From: Acidimicrobiales bacterium
GTDB lineage: Bacteria > Actinomycetota > Acidimicrobiia > Acidimicrobiales > Poriferisodalaceae
Length of the DNA: 64,000 nt
NCBI GenBank assembly: GCA_041394185.1
Contig: JAWKIQ010000001.1
Coordinates: 372,001-436,000, forward strand
Direction of reading: 5' to 3'
The translations under genes were made by a program, and so were the position numbers. Shown in pieces: positions 42,057 through 50,614 of the stretch. How positions within the stretch are numbered: the stretch's first letter is position 1; every line of letters starts with the position of its first letter. The notes below the pieces were generated by a model. It made no database searches and was not told where the DNA came from. It saw nothing but the letters and a program-made list of their open reading frames with translations.

Positions 42057-43377
42057 ATGAGCGAGAACGAGCTTCCGTTTCATCTTCGGGGCAACTACCG
42101 ACCGGTTACCGCAGAGGTCGAGGAGTTCGACCTGGGCGTCACCGGCAAGGTGCCGCCGGCGCTGTCGGGTTTGTACGTGCGCAACGGACCAAACCCGGTC
42201 TCAGGGGCGCTCGTCGCACTGGTTCGTGGGCGATGGGATGGTGCACGGCGTGCGCCTGGAGAACGGCAGGGCGGCCTGGTATCGCAACCGCTGGGTGCGC
42301 ACCCGCCAGTTCGAGGACCCGACCCTGCGATCGATCTCACCAGACGGGTCCGTCGACCGCTCGGTTGGGGTCAACAACACCCACGTCATAGGGCACGCGG
42401 GCCGGATCTTGACCCTGGTCGAGTCGTCGTTTCCCGTCGAGCTGGACCACCAGCTCGACACCGTCGGGGTGCACGATTTCGACGGGGCGCTCACCACAGC
42501 CATGACCGCCCACCCCAAGATCTGTCCGCAAACGGGTGAGCTGCTGTTCTTCGGTTATGGCTTCGCCGAGCCGTACCTGACCTATCACCGAGTCGATGCG
42601 TCCGGTGCGCTCGTGCAAAGCGAAGAGATTCCGGTCGCAGGCCCGACGATGATCCACGACTTCGCCATCACCGAATCGAGCGTGGTGTTCTTCGACCTGC
42701 CTGTTGTGTTCGACATCGAGATGGCGATGACGGGTCGGTTCCCTTATCGGTGGGACGACGACTACGGCGCTCGGGTGGGAGTGATGCCTCGCGATGCGAC
42801 GGCTGCCGAGCTTCGCTGGTTCGAGATCGAACCGTGCTACGTGTTTCACTCGGTCAACGCGTACGACGATGCCGATGGCTCGGTGGTCGTCGATGTAGCC
42901 CGCTATCCCGAGTTGTGGCGACGCGACTCGGCGCGCTTCGCCAACGACGCTTCACTGTGGCGCTGGCGCCTGGGACCGGGCGGAGCGGTCACAGAAGAAC
43001 AGTTCGACGACCGCCCGCTCGAGTTCCCGCGCATCGACGACGCGTTGACCGGAGCCCAACATCGCTTCTCGTATTCGGTTGCCAGCTTCGGCGACGACAA
43101 CGACATCTTGAAGGCCGATCATCAGACCGGTTCGGTGAGCGTGCACTCGTTCGGGGCCGATCGCATACCGGGCGAGCCCGTGTTTGTTGCGTCGCCAGAC
43201 GCGCTGTCCGAAGACGATGGCTGGCTGCTGGCTTACGTGTACGACAAGGTTCGCGACAGCAGCGACCTGGTGGTGCTCGACGCACGCGACATGTCGGCCG
43301 AACCGGTGGCGGTGGTGGCCCTTCCCCAGAGGGTGCCGTTCGGTTTCCACGGCTCGTGGGTGCCAGACCAGGACTGA
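42057..43377 (+). pseudogene. Carotenoid cleavage oxygenase (RPE65/CCO family), apparent one-base frameshift
   Basis: The first ~50 residues (LRGNYRPVTAEVEEFDLGV ... LYVRNGPNPVSG) and the remainder (SHWFVGDGMVHGVRLENGRA to FGFHGSWVPDQD) are in two frames. Removing one G from the GGGG at 42204-42207 restores NPVSGRSSHWFVGDG, the expected family sequence. The four iron-ligand His candidates are present: TAHPK, MIHDFA, VFHSVNAY and FHGSW. The enzyme would cleave carotenoids or apocarotenoids with O2, for example to retinal. It may be functional if the extra G is an error. A heliorhodopsin lies 0.8 kb downstream on the same strand. Confidence 0.82.
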
Positions 43378-43415
43378 CACAAGTCAGGACCGGCGCAAGT
43401 CAGGACCGGGGCAAC

Positions 43416-44096
43416 TCAGGCGGCCAGCTCTGGTCTGCGCGAGCGCAGCCACCTCGACACCAACAAGCCCGCCGCGGTGAGCCCTATCGACAGGGCCAGC
43501 AGAGGCGCGTCGATGCTCGGCTGCCCGTCGGTCAGCGACTCGATCGAAGAGCCGAACGAGACGAAGGCGATCGTTCCTGCGATGGTTCCCAGGAACGAGG
43601 CCGCCATGAACGCTTTGAAGTCGAGCCCCAGCACGCCGGCGGCGACAGCCACGGCGTCGAACGGTGCGGCCACCAGGCGCAGCACCAGGGTGGTCTCGAC
43701 CGGGTTGGCCACCAGTCGCTCGACCGCCCGCTTGCCTACGGGGGGCCGCAGCACGCGCCTGCCAGCCAGCAGTCGCGACGCCTGAAAGGTCACCGCGGTC
43801 GACAGGTTTGCGCCGATCGCCGTGTAGGCCACCCCGTAAACAGGCCCAAAGACGATGCCTCCCAAGATCGTCAACACCGACGCAGGGAACAGCACCAGCG
43901 GCCGAACCGCATAGATGGCGACGTACAGCAACGGTCCCCACCAGCCCGATGCCAGCAGGTCGCGCAACGAGTCGGCGGCCTCGGCAGGGCCGATGCCGCG
44001 GCTGCGCGAGATTGCAAGCCACGCCACCACAGCGGCGACCCAAAGCGCGGCCAGCACCAGCCGCGGCCACCGCCTGGTCTCGTCGCTGGGACTCAT
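43416..44096 (-). CDS. TVP38/TMEM64 (DedA-like, VTT-domain) membrane protein
   Basis: 226 residues with five or six membrane segments. FPASVLTILGGIVFGPVYG and GANLSTAVTFQASRLLAGRR are the characteristic VTT-domain motifs, with the re-entrant 'G-x-x-x-G' style region. Members are thought to scramble lipids or maintain membrane potential. It converges on the carotenoid oxygenase and is divergent from the heliorhodopsin (52 bases between starts). Confidence 0.85.
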   Translation of the reverse strand: MSPSDETRRWPRLVLAALWVAAVVAWLAISRSRGIGPAEAADSLRDLLASGWWGPLLYVAIYAVRPLVLFPASVLTILGGIVFGPVYGVAYTAIGANLSTAVTFQASRLLAGRRVLRPPVGKRAVERLVANPVETTLVLRLVAAPFDAVAVAAGVLGLDFKAFMAASFLGTIAGTIAFVSFGSSIESLTDGQPSIDAPLLALSIGLTAAGLLVSRWLRSRRPELAA

Positions 44097-44148
44097 GCAT
44101 CAGTGAACTCGCCGGCTCGGTCTCTAATTCCGTTTGGGCTGGAGCCAT

Positions 44149-44943
44149 ATGGGTATTACCCCCTCCATGAACCGAGCCCCCTCGACATCTGCTCCATCGA
44201 CCGTCGGGTTGCGAAAGCTCAACCTGGTCTTCGGTTTGGTTCACCTGTTGTCCGGTACTGCGATGGTGGTGCTGGGTAACGACTTCGGTCTGTGGGTGAC
44301 ATCGACGTTTCTCGACGGCGTGCCCGGCGGCAGGGTCGATCCCGGCCGGCTCACCAACCAGTTCGAGGTGCCCCTCGCGTGGGGCACTGCCGCCTTCATG
44401 TTCTTGTCGGCGTTCTTTCATCTGCTGATTGCGTCGCCCATCGCCTTCGGCGCGTACCGCAACGAGATCACCAACCGACGCAACCGTTTTCGATGGGTCG
44501 AGTACTCGCTGTCGGCGAGCCTGATGATCGTGCTGATCGCGCTGCTGGTGGGCATCAGCGACATCGCTGCACTGGTGGCAATAGCAGGGGTCAACGCGGC
44601 GATGATCCTGTTCGGCTGGTTGATGGAGACCTCCAACGACCTCGAGGGCGCCGAGGTCAACTGGAGCCCGTTCTGGTTCGGATGTGTCGCCGGCGCCGTG
44701 CCCTGGGTGGCTGTGGGCATATATCTGTTCGGTCCGGGTGAAGGGGCCCCGACCTTCGTATACGCGATCTTCTTCTCGATCTTCGTCTTCTTCAATGTCT
44801 TCGCTCTCAACCAGGCCCTGCAGTACGCGCGGATCGGGCCTTGGAAGCGCTACGAGTTCGGAGAGAAGGCCTACGTGTGGCTGAGCATCACGGCCAAGAG
44901 TGTTCTGGCGTGGCAGATCTTCGCCAACACACTCGCCGCATGA
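44149..44943 (+). CDS. Heliorhodopsin
   Basis: 264 residues with seven membrane helices. The retinal-binding Lys250 lies in LSITAKSVLAWQIFANTL near the C-terminus. The counter-ion Glu118 lies in RFRWVEYSLSASLM, and NWSPFWFGCVAGAVPW and FVYAIFFSIFVFFNVFALN are further heliorhodopsin hallmarks. Heliorhodopsins are photoreceptor-like, inverted in the membrane and generally not ion pumps; their roles are still debated. ATG 44149 has GGAG four bases upstream; a TTG at 44134 was rejected. A small charged protein gene follows after 45 bases on the same strand. Confidence 0.95.
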   Translation: MGITPSMNRAPSTSAPSTVGLRKLNLVFGLVHLLSGTAMVVLGNDFGLWVTSTFLDGVPGGRVDPGRLTNQFEVPLAWGTAAFMFLSAFFHLLIASPIAFGAYRNEITNRRNRFRWVEYSLSASLMIVLIALLVGISDIAALVAIAGVNAAMILFGWLMETSNDLEGAEVNWSPFWFGCVAGAVPWVAVGIYLFGPGEGAPTFVYAIFFSIFVFFNVFALNQALQYARIGPWKRYEFGEKAYVWLSITAKSVLAWQIFANTLAA

Positions 44944-44988
44944 ACTGCGCCGCTCAACCACCGCGCCCGCACCACGAAAGGAGATCAG

Positions 44989-45396
44989 GTGGCATCGACC
45001 ACCGAACACGAGATGAGCAAGAACAACACCAAGCGTCGCCCGCGGCGCAAGCAGCGCGGCCGCAAGGGTCGCGACGACGTCACGAAGGTGGTGCTTGATC
45101 TGCCGGTGGCCCAAGAGGTCATCGAGCTGATCGAAGACCGGCCGGGCGAGGCCGACGAGGACGCGCTGGACGAGGCGCTTGCTGCGCTGGAGGAAGCCGA
45201 GGCGCGGGTGCCAGCTGCCGACCAGGAGCGTGCAGCCAGGGGCGACGTGGTGGCCATCGAGATGACGTCGGACGCCGTCGATGCGGTGTCGAAGCTGATC
45301 GTCGAAGACCAGGAGACCAAGCCACGGGTGCTGAAGCGAGTTGCCAGGCGCCTGCGCGGCAAGCTGCAGAGTGCGAGGCACAAGTCGAAGGGCTAG
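44989..45396 (+). CDS. Small charged protein of unknown function (135 aa)
   Basis: 135 residues: a very basic N-terminus (KRRPRRKQRGRKGRD), an acidic Glu/Asp-rich middle that looks helical (EADEDALDEALAALEEAEAR), and a basic C-terminus (LKRVARRLRGKLQSARHKSKG). There is no signal peptide or membrane helix. I do not recognise the family; a nucleic-acid- or membrane-binding role is only a guess. AAGGAG lies six bases before the GTG. It follows the heliorhodopsin by 45 bases and may be cotranscribed. Its end overlaps the convergent TetR gene by 4 bases. Confidence 0.6.
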   Translation: MASTTEHEMSKNNTKRRPRRKQRGRKGRDDVTKVVLDLPVAQEVIELIEDRPGEADEDALDEALAALEEAEARVPAADQERAARGDVVAIEMTSDAVDAVSKLIVEDQETKPRVLKRVARRLRGKLQSARHKSKG

Positions 45397-45931
45397 CCGG
45401 CTTCTAAAGACCGAGGCGAGGCAGCCCGGTCGGCCTCTTCGGGACCCGCCGTTTGCCTCAGCAGCAACAGGCCGTCGATCATCGCAATGGCCGCGGCCGC
45501 CTCGCCCGCGGATCTGGCGCCGACTGGATGAACTCGGCTGCCCACGAGATCCACGCTTCGATCAGCTGGGGTACCAGCGATGCATAGGGCTCGCGGCCGG
45601 CGGCGGCCAGACCGGTGGCTTCGAAGAACAGTGCGAACACGGCATCGGCTTCGGGCTGAGAAAGCACGGGCCACGCCTTGGACGCCAATTCGTGGTGGTT
45701 CGTCGATGGCTCGGTGAACGCCTGTCCCAGAGTCACCTGCAGTTCGAGGCCCACGGCCATCAGCACCGCCGACACCAACTCGTCCTTGGACGGGAAGTAG
45801 TACACGACCACCCGATCGCTGGTGTCCAGCGTCTTCGCCACCCGTGCGAATGTCAGCTGGCTCAGCCCCGATTCGAAAGCGGTGGCCAGCGCGCCTTGGA
45901 GGATCTCTTCCTCCGTGTGCTTGTAGCCCAT
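45393..45931 (-). pseudogene. TetR-family regulator with apparent frameshift near the C-terminus
   Basis: The N-terminal HTH (ESGLSQLTFARVAKTLDTSDRVVVYYF) and most of the ligand domain are in one frame, which would end early after SAPDPRARRPRPLR. The expected C-terminal helix (AIAMIDGLLLLRQTAG) follows in another frame, with the switch around 45505-45525, as if one base were missing. It is divergent from an alpha/beta hydrolase with two palindromic operators in the 75-base gap, so it was, or is, its repressor. If the shift is a sequencing error the protein is about 179 residues. Confidence 0.75.
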
Positions 45932-45943
45932 CGGGTGTTGATT

Positions 45944-45957
45944 GTAGTGGCCACTAC
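45944..45957. promoter_or_regulatory. TetR operator 1 (perfect palindrome)
   Basis: GTAGTGGCCACTAC is a perfect 14-base palindrome between the TetR gene and the hydrolase gene. Its centre is 25 bases from that of operator 2. Confidence 0.7.
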
Positions 45958-45968
45958 GATTAGGGTTC

Positions 45969-45982
45969 GTAGTGCTTACTAC
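45969..45982. promoter_or_regulatory. TetR operator 2
   Basis: GTAGTGCTTACTAC keeps the GTAGT...ACTAC arms of operator 1. It lies 25 bases upstream of the hydrolase ATG at 46007, well placed to block transcription. Confidence 0.65.
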
Positions 45983-46006
45983 AAACTGACTCGGAGGTAC
46001 TTCGAT

Positions 46007-46882
46007 ATGACCCAGATGAACGCCGCTGAGGCCTCCGAGTTGTTCAGGGGTGCGCCCCATCAGATGATCGATGTGGGTGAGGGGCGGGTGGCCCATCGCA
46101 AGGTTGGAACGGGCCCAGATGTCTTGTTCGTGCACGGGTGGCCGGTCAGCGGAGCGACGTTTCGCACGCTCTTGCCCCACCTCGTCGAGCACGTGACATG
46201 CCACCTCATCGACCTGCCAGGGGCGGGATCGAGCGAGTTCGGCCCCGACACCGTTATCACCGTCGAGCAGCACTTCCAGAGCATTCGCCGCGTGGTCGAC
46301 GCGTTGGGTGCCGACGAGATCGCCGTGGTCGGACACGACAGTGGGGGTCTCATGGCCCGCCACGCACTCGCCGGCGACAGCCGTGTGCGAGCGATGGCGC
46401 TGATCAATACCGAGACCAGCGGCGCCATCAGCTTTCGATTTCGTTCGTTCATTGCATCGCGACACGTCCCCGGCTTCGGCCGTGTACTCGGCTGGCTGGC
46501 GGGCAAGCCGTCGCTCAGGCGCAACCGGTTCGTGCTCGGCGACGCGTTCGCAGACTCGTCGCTGCTCGACGGCGAGTTCGATGAGTTCTTCCTGCGGCCG
46601 TTGCACGAGGAGCCGGCCCGGCTTGCTGCTGCCATGAAGCTCCTCGACTCGTTCGAGATGCGCCACGTCAAGGAACTGGCCGATGTTCACGGCCGCATAA
46701 ACGTGCCCGTGAAGATGGTGTGGGGCGACAAGGATCCGTTCTTCCCGCTGCGTCACGCTCAGGCCATGGTCGGCACGTTCAGCAACGCAACTCTCGACGT
46801 CATCGAGGGGGCGGGACTGTTCTCGCACGAGGAGCGTCCGGATCGTGTGGCGAAATCACTGCTCGAGGTGATCGCCTCCTGA
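46007..46882 (+). CDS. Alpha/beta hydrolase with Asp nucleophile (epoxide hydrolase/dehalogenase-like)
   Basis: 291 residues. VLFVHGWPVSG is the oxyanion-hole region. The nucleophile elbow reads VGHDSGG, giving Asp rather than Ser, as in epoxide hydrolases and haloalkane/fluoroacetate dehalogenases. GDKDPFFP gives the acid and GLFSHEERP the catalytic His. GGAGG lies nine bases before the ATG at 46007; the frame is open far upstream but that part is not protein-like. It is likely derepressed when TetR binds its ligand. Confidence 0.86.
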   Translation: MTQMNAAEASELFRGAPHQMIDVGEGRVAHRKVGTGPDVLFVHGWPVSGATFRTLLPHLVEHVTCHLIDLPGAGSSEFGPDTVITVEQHFQSIRRVVDALGADEIAVVGHDSGGLMARHALAGDSRVRAMALINTETSGAISFRFRSFIASRHVPGFGRVLGWLAGKPSLRRNRFVLGDAFADSSLLDGEFDEFFLRPLHEEPARLAAAMKLLDSFEMRHVKELADVHGRINVPVKMVWGDKDPFFPLRHAQAMVGTFSNATLDVIEGAGLFSHEERPDRVAKSLLEVIAS

Positions 46883-46945
46883 GATGTGTGCTGCTGTGGC
46901 TACTGTGGCCTCGGGCGGTGCCGCGAGGGCCCACAGGAGTCAGTC

Positions 46946-48397
46946 ATGGCAGCACTAGATCTGGTTCGATCCGAAGCGTTCATCGATGGCCAATGGTCGG
47001 CCGCCGACGATGGCAGCCGCTTCGACGTCGTCAACCCCGCCGATGGCTCGGTCATTACGAGCGTCGCGGACTTGGGGCGCGCCGAGACGGCCAGGGCCAT
47101 CGAAGCCGCGGCGATCGCTCAAAAGGCATGGGCCAAGCGCACCGCCAAAGACCGGGGTGCGGTGATGCGACGGTGGTACGAGCTGTTGCTCGACAACTCC
47201 GAGGCGTTGGCTCAGTTGATGACCGCCGAGATGGGCAAGCCGATAGGTGAATCTCGTGGCGAGGTGACCTACGGCGCCAGCTTCGTCGACTGGTTCGCCG
47301 AGGAGGGCAAGCGGGCGAGGGGTGAGGTGCTGCCGACGTTTGCCCCCGACAAGCGCTTGTTGGTTCTGAAGCAGCCCGTGGGTGTGATCGCTGCTATCAC
47401 CCCGTGGAACTTTCCACTGGCGATGATCACGCGCAAGGTCGCACCTGCGCTGGCTGCGGGTTGTGCCGCGGTGGTGAAACCTGCCGAAGCGACGCCGCTC
47501 ACCGCTCTGGCCGCAGCCCAGTTGGCTGCCGAGGCCGGTTTGCCTGCGGGGCTGTTGAACATCGTCACCACCAGCAATCCGGGTCCGGTGGGTGAGGAAC
47601 TCACCACCAACCCGATCGTCAGGAAGGTGTCGTTCACGGGCTCTACGGCCGTTGGCAAGAAGCTGATGGCTCAGGCGTCGTCGACGATGAAGAAGGTGTC
47701 GTTCGAGCTTGGCGGGAATGCCCCATTCATCGTCTTCGACGACGCCGATCTGGATGCTGCGGTGGAGGGTGTCATCGCATCGAAGTACCGCAATGCGGGC
47801 CAGACCTGTGTGTGCGCCAACCGCATTCTCGTGCAGGACTCGGTACACGACGAGTTCGCAGCCAAGCTCGTGGCGGCGGCGTCCAAGCTCGAGGTGGGTG
47901 TTGGCGACGATCCGGGTACCGATATCGGACCACTCATCGACGATGCAGCGCTGGAGAAGGTCGAGACCCTGGTGGCGGATGCGGTGGAGTTGGGTGCCAG
48001 GGTGCTGAGCGGTGGGCGGCGCCATCGGTTGGGGCGGACGTTCTACGAGGTCAGCGTCATCGCCGACGTCACGTGTGGCATGCGCATGGCCAACGAGGAG
48101 ATCTTTGGCCCGGTGGCGCCGCTGATCCGTTTTGGTGACGAGGCAGAGGCGATCTCGATCGCCAACGACACTCCGTATGGTCTGGCTGCCTATTTCTACG
48201 CCGGCGACCAGGGGCGCATTTGGCGGGTGGGTGAGGCTCTCGAGTACGGAATGGTGGGTGTGAATACGGGGCTGATCTCGACCGAGGTGGCGCCGTTCGG
48301 CGGTGTCAAGGAGTCAGGGATCGGGCGCGAGGGTTCCCATGACGGGCTCGACGAATACCTCGAGACCAAGTACATGGCCGTTGGCGGTATCGCCTAG
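46946..48397 (+). CDS. NAD(P)-dependent aldehyde dehydrogenase, succinate-semialdehyde dehydrogenase-like
   Basis: 483 residues. TPWNFPLAMITRK and VKPAEATPLTAL are cofactor-binding, FELGGNAPFIVFDDA holds the general base Glu, and GQTCVCANRI the catalytic Cys. Segments such as EMGKPIGESRGEV and PFGGVKESGIGREGS match GabD-type succinate-semialdehyde dehydrogenases, though substrate assignment is uncertain. A CAGGAG site precedes the ATG at 46946. It is on the same strand as the hydrolase, 63 bases downstream. Confidence 0.9.
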   Translation: MAALDLVRSEAFIDGQWSAADDGSRFDVVNPADGSVITSVADLGRAETARAIEAAAIAQKAWAKRTAKDRGAVMRRWYELLLDNSEALAQLMTAEMGKPIGESRGEVTYGASFVDWFAEEGKRARGEVLPTFAPDKRLLVLKQPVGVIAAITPWNFPLAMITRKVAPALAAGCAAVVKPAEATPLTALAAAQLAAEAGLPAGLLNIVTTSNPGPVGEELTTNPIVRKVSFTGSTAVGKKLMAQASSTMKKVSFELGGNAPFIVFDDADLDAAVEGVIASKYRNAGQTCVCANRILVQDSVHDEFAAKLVAAASKLEVGVGDDPGTDIGPLIDDAALEKVETLVADAVELGARVLSGGRRHRLGRTFYEVSVIADVTCGMRMANEEIFGPVAPLIRFGDEAEAISIANDTPYGLAAYFYAGDQGRIWRVGEALEYGMVGVNTGLISTEVAPFGGVKESGIGREGSHDGLDEYLETKYMAVGGIA

Positions 48398-48489
48398 GGC
48401 ACGCGTTGGTGGCGCCCGCCCGTCTTCGCGTCCGGCTCGTAGCGACAACTGGGGTTTCTGTTCTGTTGTCTGGTTGATGCTGGGTCGAG

Positions 48490-48513
48490 TGTCCCACCCC
48501 CTGTTTAGGGTTT
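48490..48513 (+). promoter_or_regulatory. Promoter-like motif shared by both DUF222/HNH genes (copy 2)
   Basis: TGTCCCACCC, six bases, then TAGGGTTT. With TAGGGT as -10 box, transcription would start at about the GTG at 48519, suggesting leaderless translation. Compare 28969-28991. Confidence 0.5.
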
Positions 48514-48518
48514 GTGGC

Positions 48519-49805
48519 GTGACAGAGGTGCGGGTGGTGCTGAGCGGCGCCGACGAACTAGAGGTGATGGATGTGGCCGGGCTCGAGGCCGAGCTTGGTG
48601 GTGTTCGTCGTGTGCGTGCCCGCCTGGATGGCCACGAGGCCCGTTTGCTGCACGCGTTGACCAAGGCCCGTCAGAGGGCCGCGAACCGCAAAGGCAAGGA
48701 GCCTGACACTGAAGCTGGTTCGGGGTCCGAGTCGCAGGGTGCACCCGATCCTGGGCCGCCTGCTCCTTCGCGTAAGGCCCAGCGTGAGGCCGAGGCCAGG
48801 TCTCAGCGTCTAGCGACCAATCCCGATGTTGCCGAGGCGTTGGAAGCCGGGGAGATCAATTCGGAGCAGGCCGACTACCTGACCAACACCGACCTACCAG
48901 ACGACACCAAAGCCCGCCTGCTCGCCGACGCGAAAGGCCAATCCGCGGACGAAACGAGGGCGGCGGTTCGTGAGGCCGAACGCGAACAAACCCGCGAAAA
49001 CCCCGAAGAGCGGCTGGCGCGGCAGCGTCGACGCAGGCGTGGGTCGTGTGGGATCGATGGTGAAGACATGATCTGGTTCACCGCCACATTGGACCCAGTC
49101 ACTGGTGCGGCGTTGAAAGCCGAGTACGACCGACGCGAACGTGCTGCGTTTCATCACGACATGCGCACCATCCGCGACCCACGCCAACGCAGATCACACC
49201 AACAACGGGGTGCTGACGTGATCGCCAGCATGCTCACAGACGGCCTCCTCCCGGCAGCCGACCAAGCCGACCCGACCGAGGGCTTCAGGCAACGGGCCGC
49301 TGGTTGCGTGAACCTGATAGTCGACATCGACCAACTCGACAGGTCGGACGGGCTGGCCTACACCGTCGACGGAACCCAGATACCGGCATCGATCGCACGA
49401 TCGATGCTGTGCCGGGCTCAGATCAATGCTTGGTTTCAGCAGGCGGACCGTCGGCTGTTGGATCTGGCATATGACGTCGAATACGCCACACCAACACAAA
49501 AACTCGCCCTAGCCATCCGCGACGGCACATGCAGATGGAAACACTGCAACACCGAAGCCACACGCTGCGAAGCCCACCACCTACATCACCGCGAACACGG
49601 CGGAACCACCAACCTCGACAACCTGGCGCTGTTGTGCCCTCATCATCACGACCGGTTGCACCAAAACGGCAACCGGCTGGTCATGGGTCACACACCGGAC
49701 CAGTGGCGACTCGAGGACAGCCACGGCACCGTCATCAGCGAGTGGACCAAACCACCACCACGACAACGAAGATCGGCCGGCAAACCGCCAAACCCGGTCG
49801 CTTAG
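48519..49805 (+). CDS. DUF222/HNH endonuclease (13E12 family), intact
   Basis: 428 residues. N-terminal DUF222 helical region with a charged, low-complexity stretch, then a C-terminal HNH nuclease: CRWKHCNTEATRCEAHHLHH and TNLDNLALLCPHHHDRLH supply two Cys pairs/His and the HNH residues. Such genes are present in many copies in actinobacteria and behave like repeats (REP13E12 in mycobacteria). The start is taken as GTG 48519 because the promoter-like motif ends there. It is complete, unlike the copy at 29 kb, and only distantly similar to it in protein sequence. Confidence 0.88.
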   Translation: MTEVRVVLSGADELEVMDVAGLEAELGGVRRVRARLDGHEARLLHALTKARQRAANRKGKEPDTEAGSGSESQGAPDPGPPAPSRKAQREAEARSQRLATNPDVAEALEAGEINSEQADYLTNTDLPDDTKARLLADAKGQSADETRAAVREAEREQTRENPEERLARQRRRRRGSCGIDGEDMIWFTATLDPVTGAALKAEYDRRERAAFHHDMRTIRDPRQRRSHQQRGADVIASMLTDGLLPAADQADPTEGFRQRAAGCVNLIVDIDQLDRSDGLAYTVDGTQIPASIARSMLCRAQINAWFQQADRRLLDLAYDVEYATPTQKLALAIRDGTCRWKHCNTEATRCEAHHLHHREHGGTTNLDNLALLCPHHHDRLHQNGNRLVMGHTPDQWRLEDSHGTVISEWTKPPPRQRRSAGKPPNPVA

Positions 49806-49846
49806 GTGATCTCACGCGGTCCGACGCGGCGCGGGTCTGGGGTCTA

Positions 49847-50581
49847 TCAGCTTCGTACTTGTTGGGCGGTCAGCAGGGCGGAGCTGGGGGTGTGGGCGAA
49901 CCAGACCTCGGGATCTACCTGCCGCTGGTGGGTGATGTCTCGTTTGATGTTGCGTGCCGATGCGGCGGGGTATGCGGCCAGTCGTTTGGCGTGGGCTTCG
50001 GCGGTGGCCACGACCTGGGTGTCTGGGACCAGGTCGTGTACCACGCCCAGCCGGTGCATCTCGGCGGCGGGCACGCGATCGCCCATCAGGGCGACCCGGG
50101 CCAAGACGGTCTCGGAGACCTTCAGCTTCAGCCAGGCAGCGTTCATCGGAATGCGCGCGCCCTGGTTGATCTCGCCGATCTGCATGAAGGCCGATTCGCC
50201 TGCGACGAGGATGTCGGCGGCCAGCGCATAGGCGGTGCTGCCGTTGATCGAATAGCGCTCGAGGGCCACCACGATTGGGCACTTGCAGTTGAACAGCGCC
50301 AGGTGGGCGCGCCGGACGGTGGTGTGCATGGCCACTGCAGCGTCAGGGCTGGTGTTGGCCTGCAGGTCGGTCAGGTCGATGCCGGACGAGAAGGCTCCCT
50401 CGGCGCCGCGCAGCACTATCGCGGCGATCGATTCGTCGGCGCTGAGTTGGTCTATCGCTGTGGCCAGCTGGTCTAGTAACGGGCGGGTCAAAGCGTTTCG
50501 GCGCTGCGGCCGGTTGAGCACCACGGTGGCCCAGCCGTCGTTGCGTTCGACCAGAATTTCGGCGCTGCTTTGATCGTCCAT
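49847..50581 (-). CDS. Enoyl-CoA hydratase/isomerase (crotonase) family protein
   Basis: 244 residues. VVLNRPQRRNALTRPLLDQL and AEGAFSSGIDLTDL provide the first oxyanion-hole region, and YSINGSTAYALAADILVAG the second. QIGEINQGARIP lies at the catalytic Glu position. Substrate and exact reaction (hydratase or isomerase) are unknown. It is divergent from the aminotransferase with 33 bases between starts and converges on the DUF222 gene. Confidence 0.85.
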   Translation of the reverse strand: MDDQSSAEILVERNDGWATVVLNRPQRRNALTRPLLDQLATAIDQLSADESIAAIVLRGAEGAFSSGIDLTDLQANTSPDAAVAMHTTVRRAHLALFNCKCPIVVALERYSINGSTAYALAADILVAGESAFMQIGEINQGARIPMNAAWLKLKVSETVLARVALMGDRVPAAEMHRLGVVHDLVPDTQVVATAEAHAKRLAAYPAASARNIKRDITHQRQVDPEVWFAHTPSSALLTAQQVRS

Positions 50582-50614
50582 CCCCCCGATCTATCACGAA
50601 TTAGCATCGTGACG

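Noticed and set aside
43384..45381. A long minus-strand open frame through the heliorhodopsin region
   Set aside because: It contradicts the well-supported heliorhodopsin and the TMEM64-like gene frames and has no recognisable domain.
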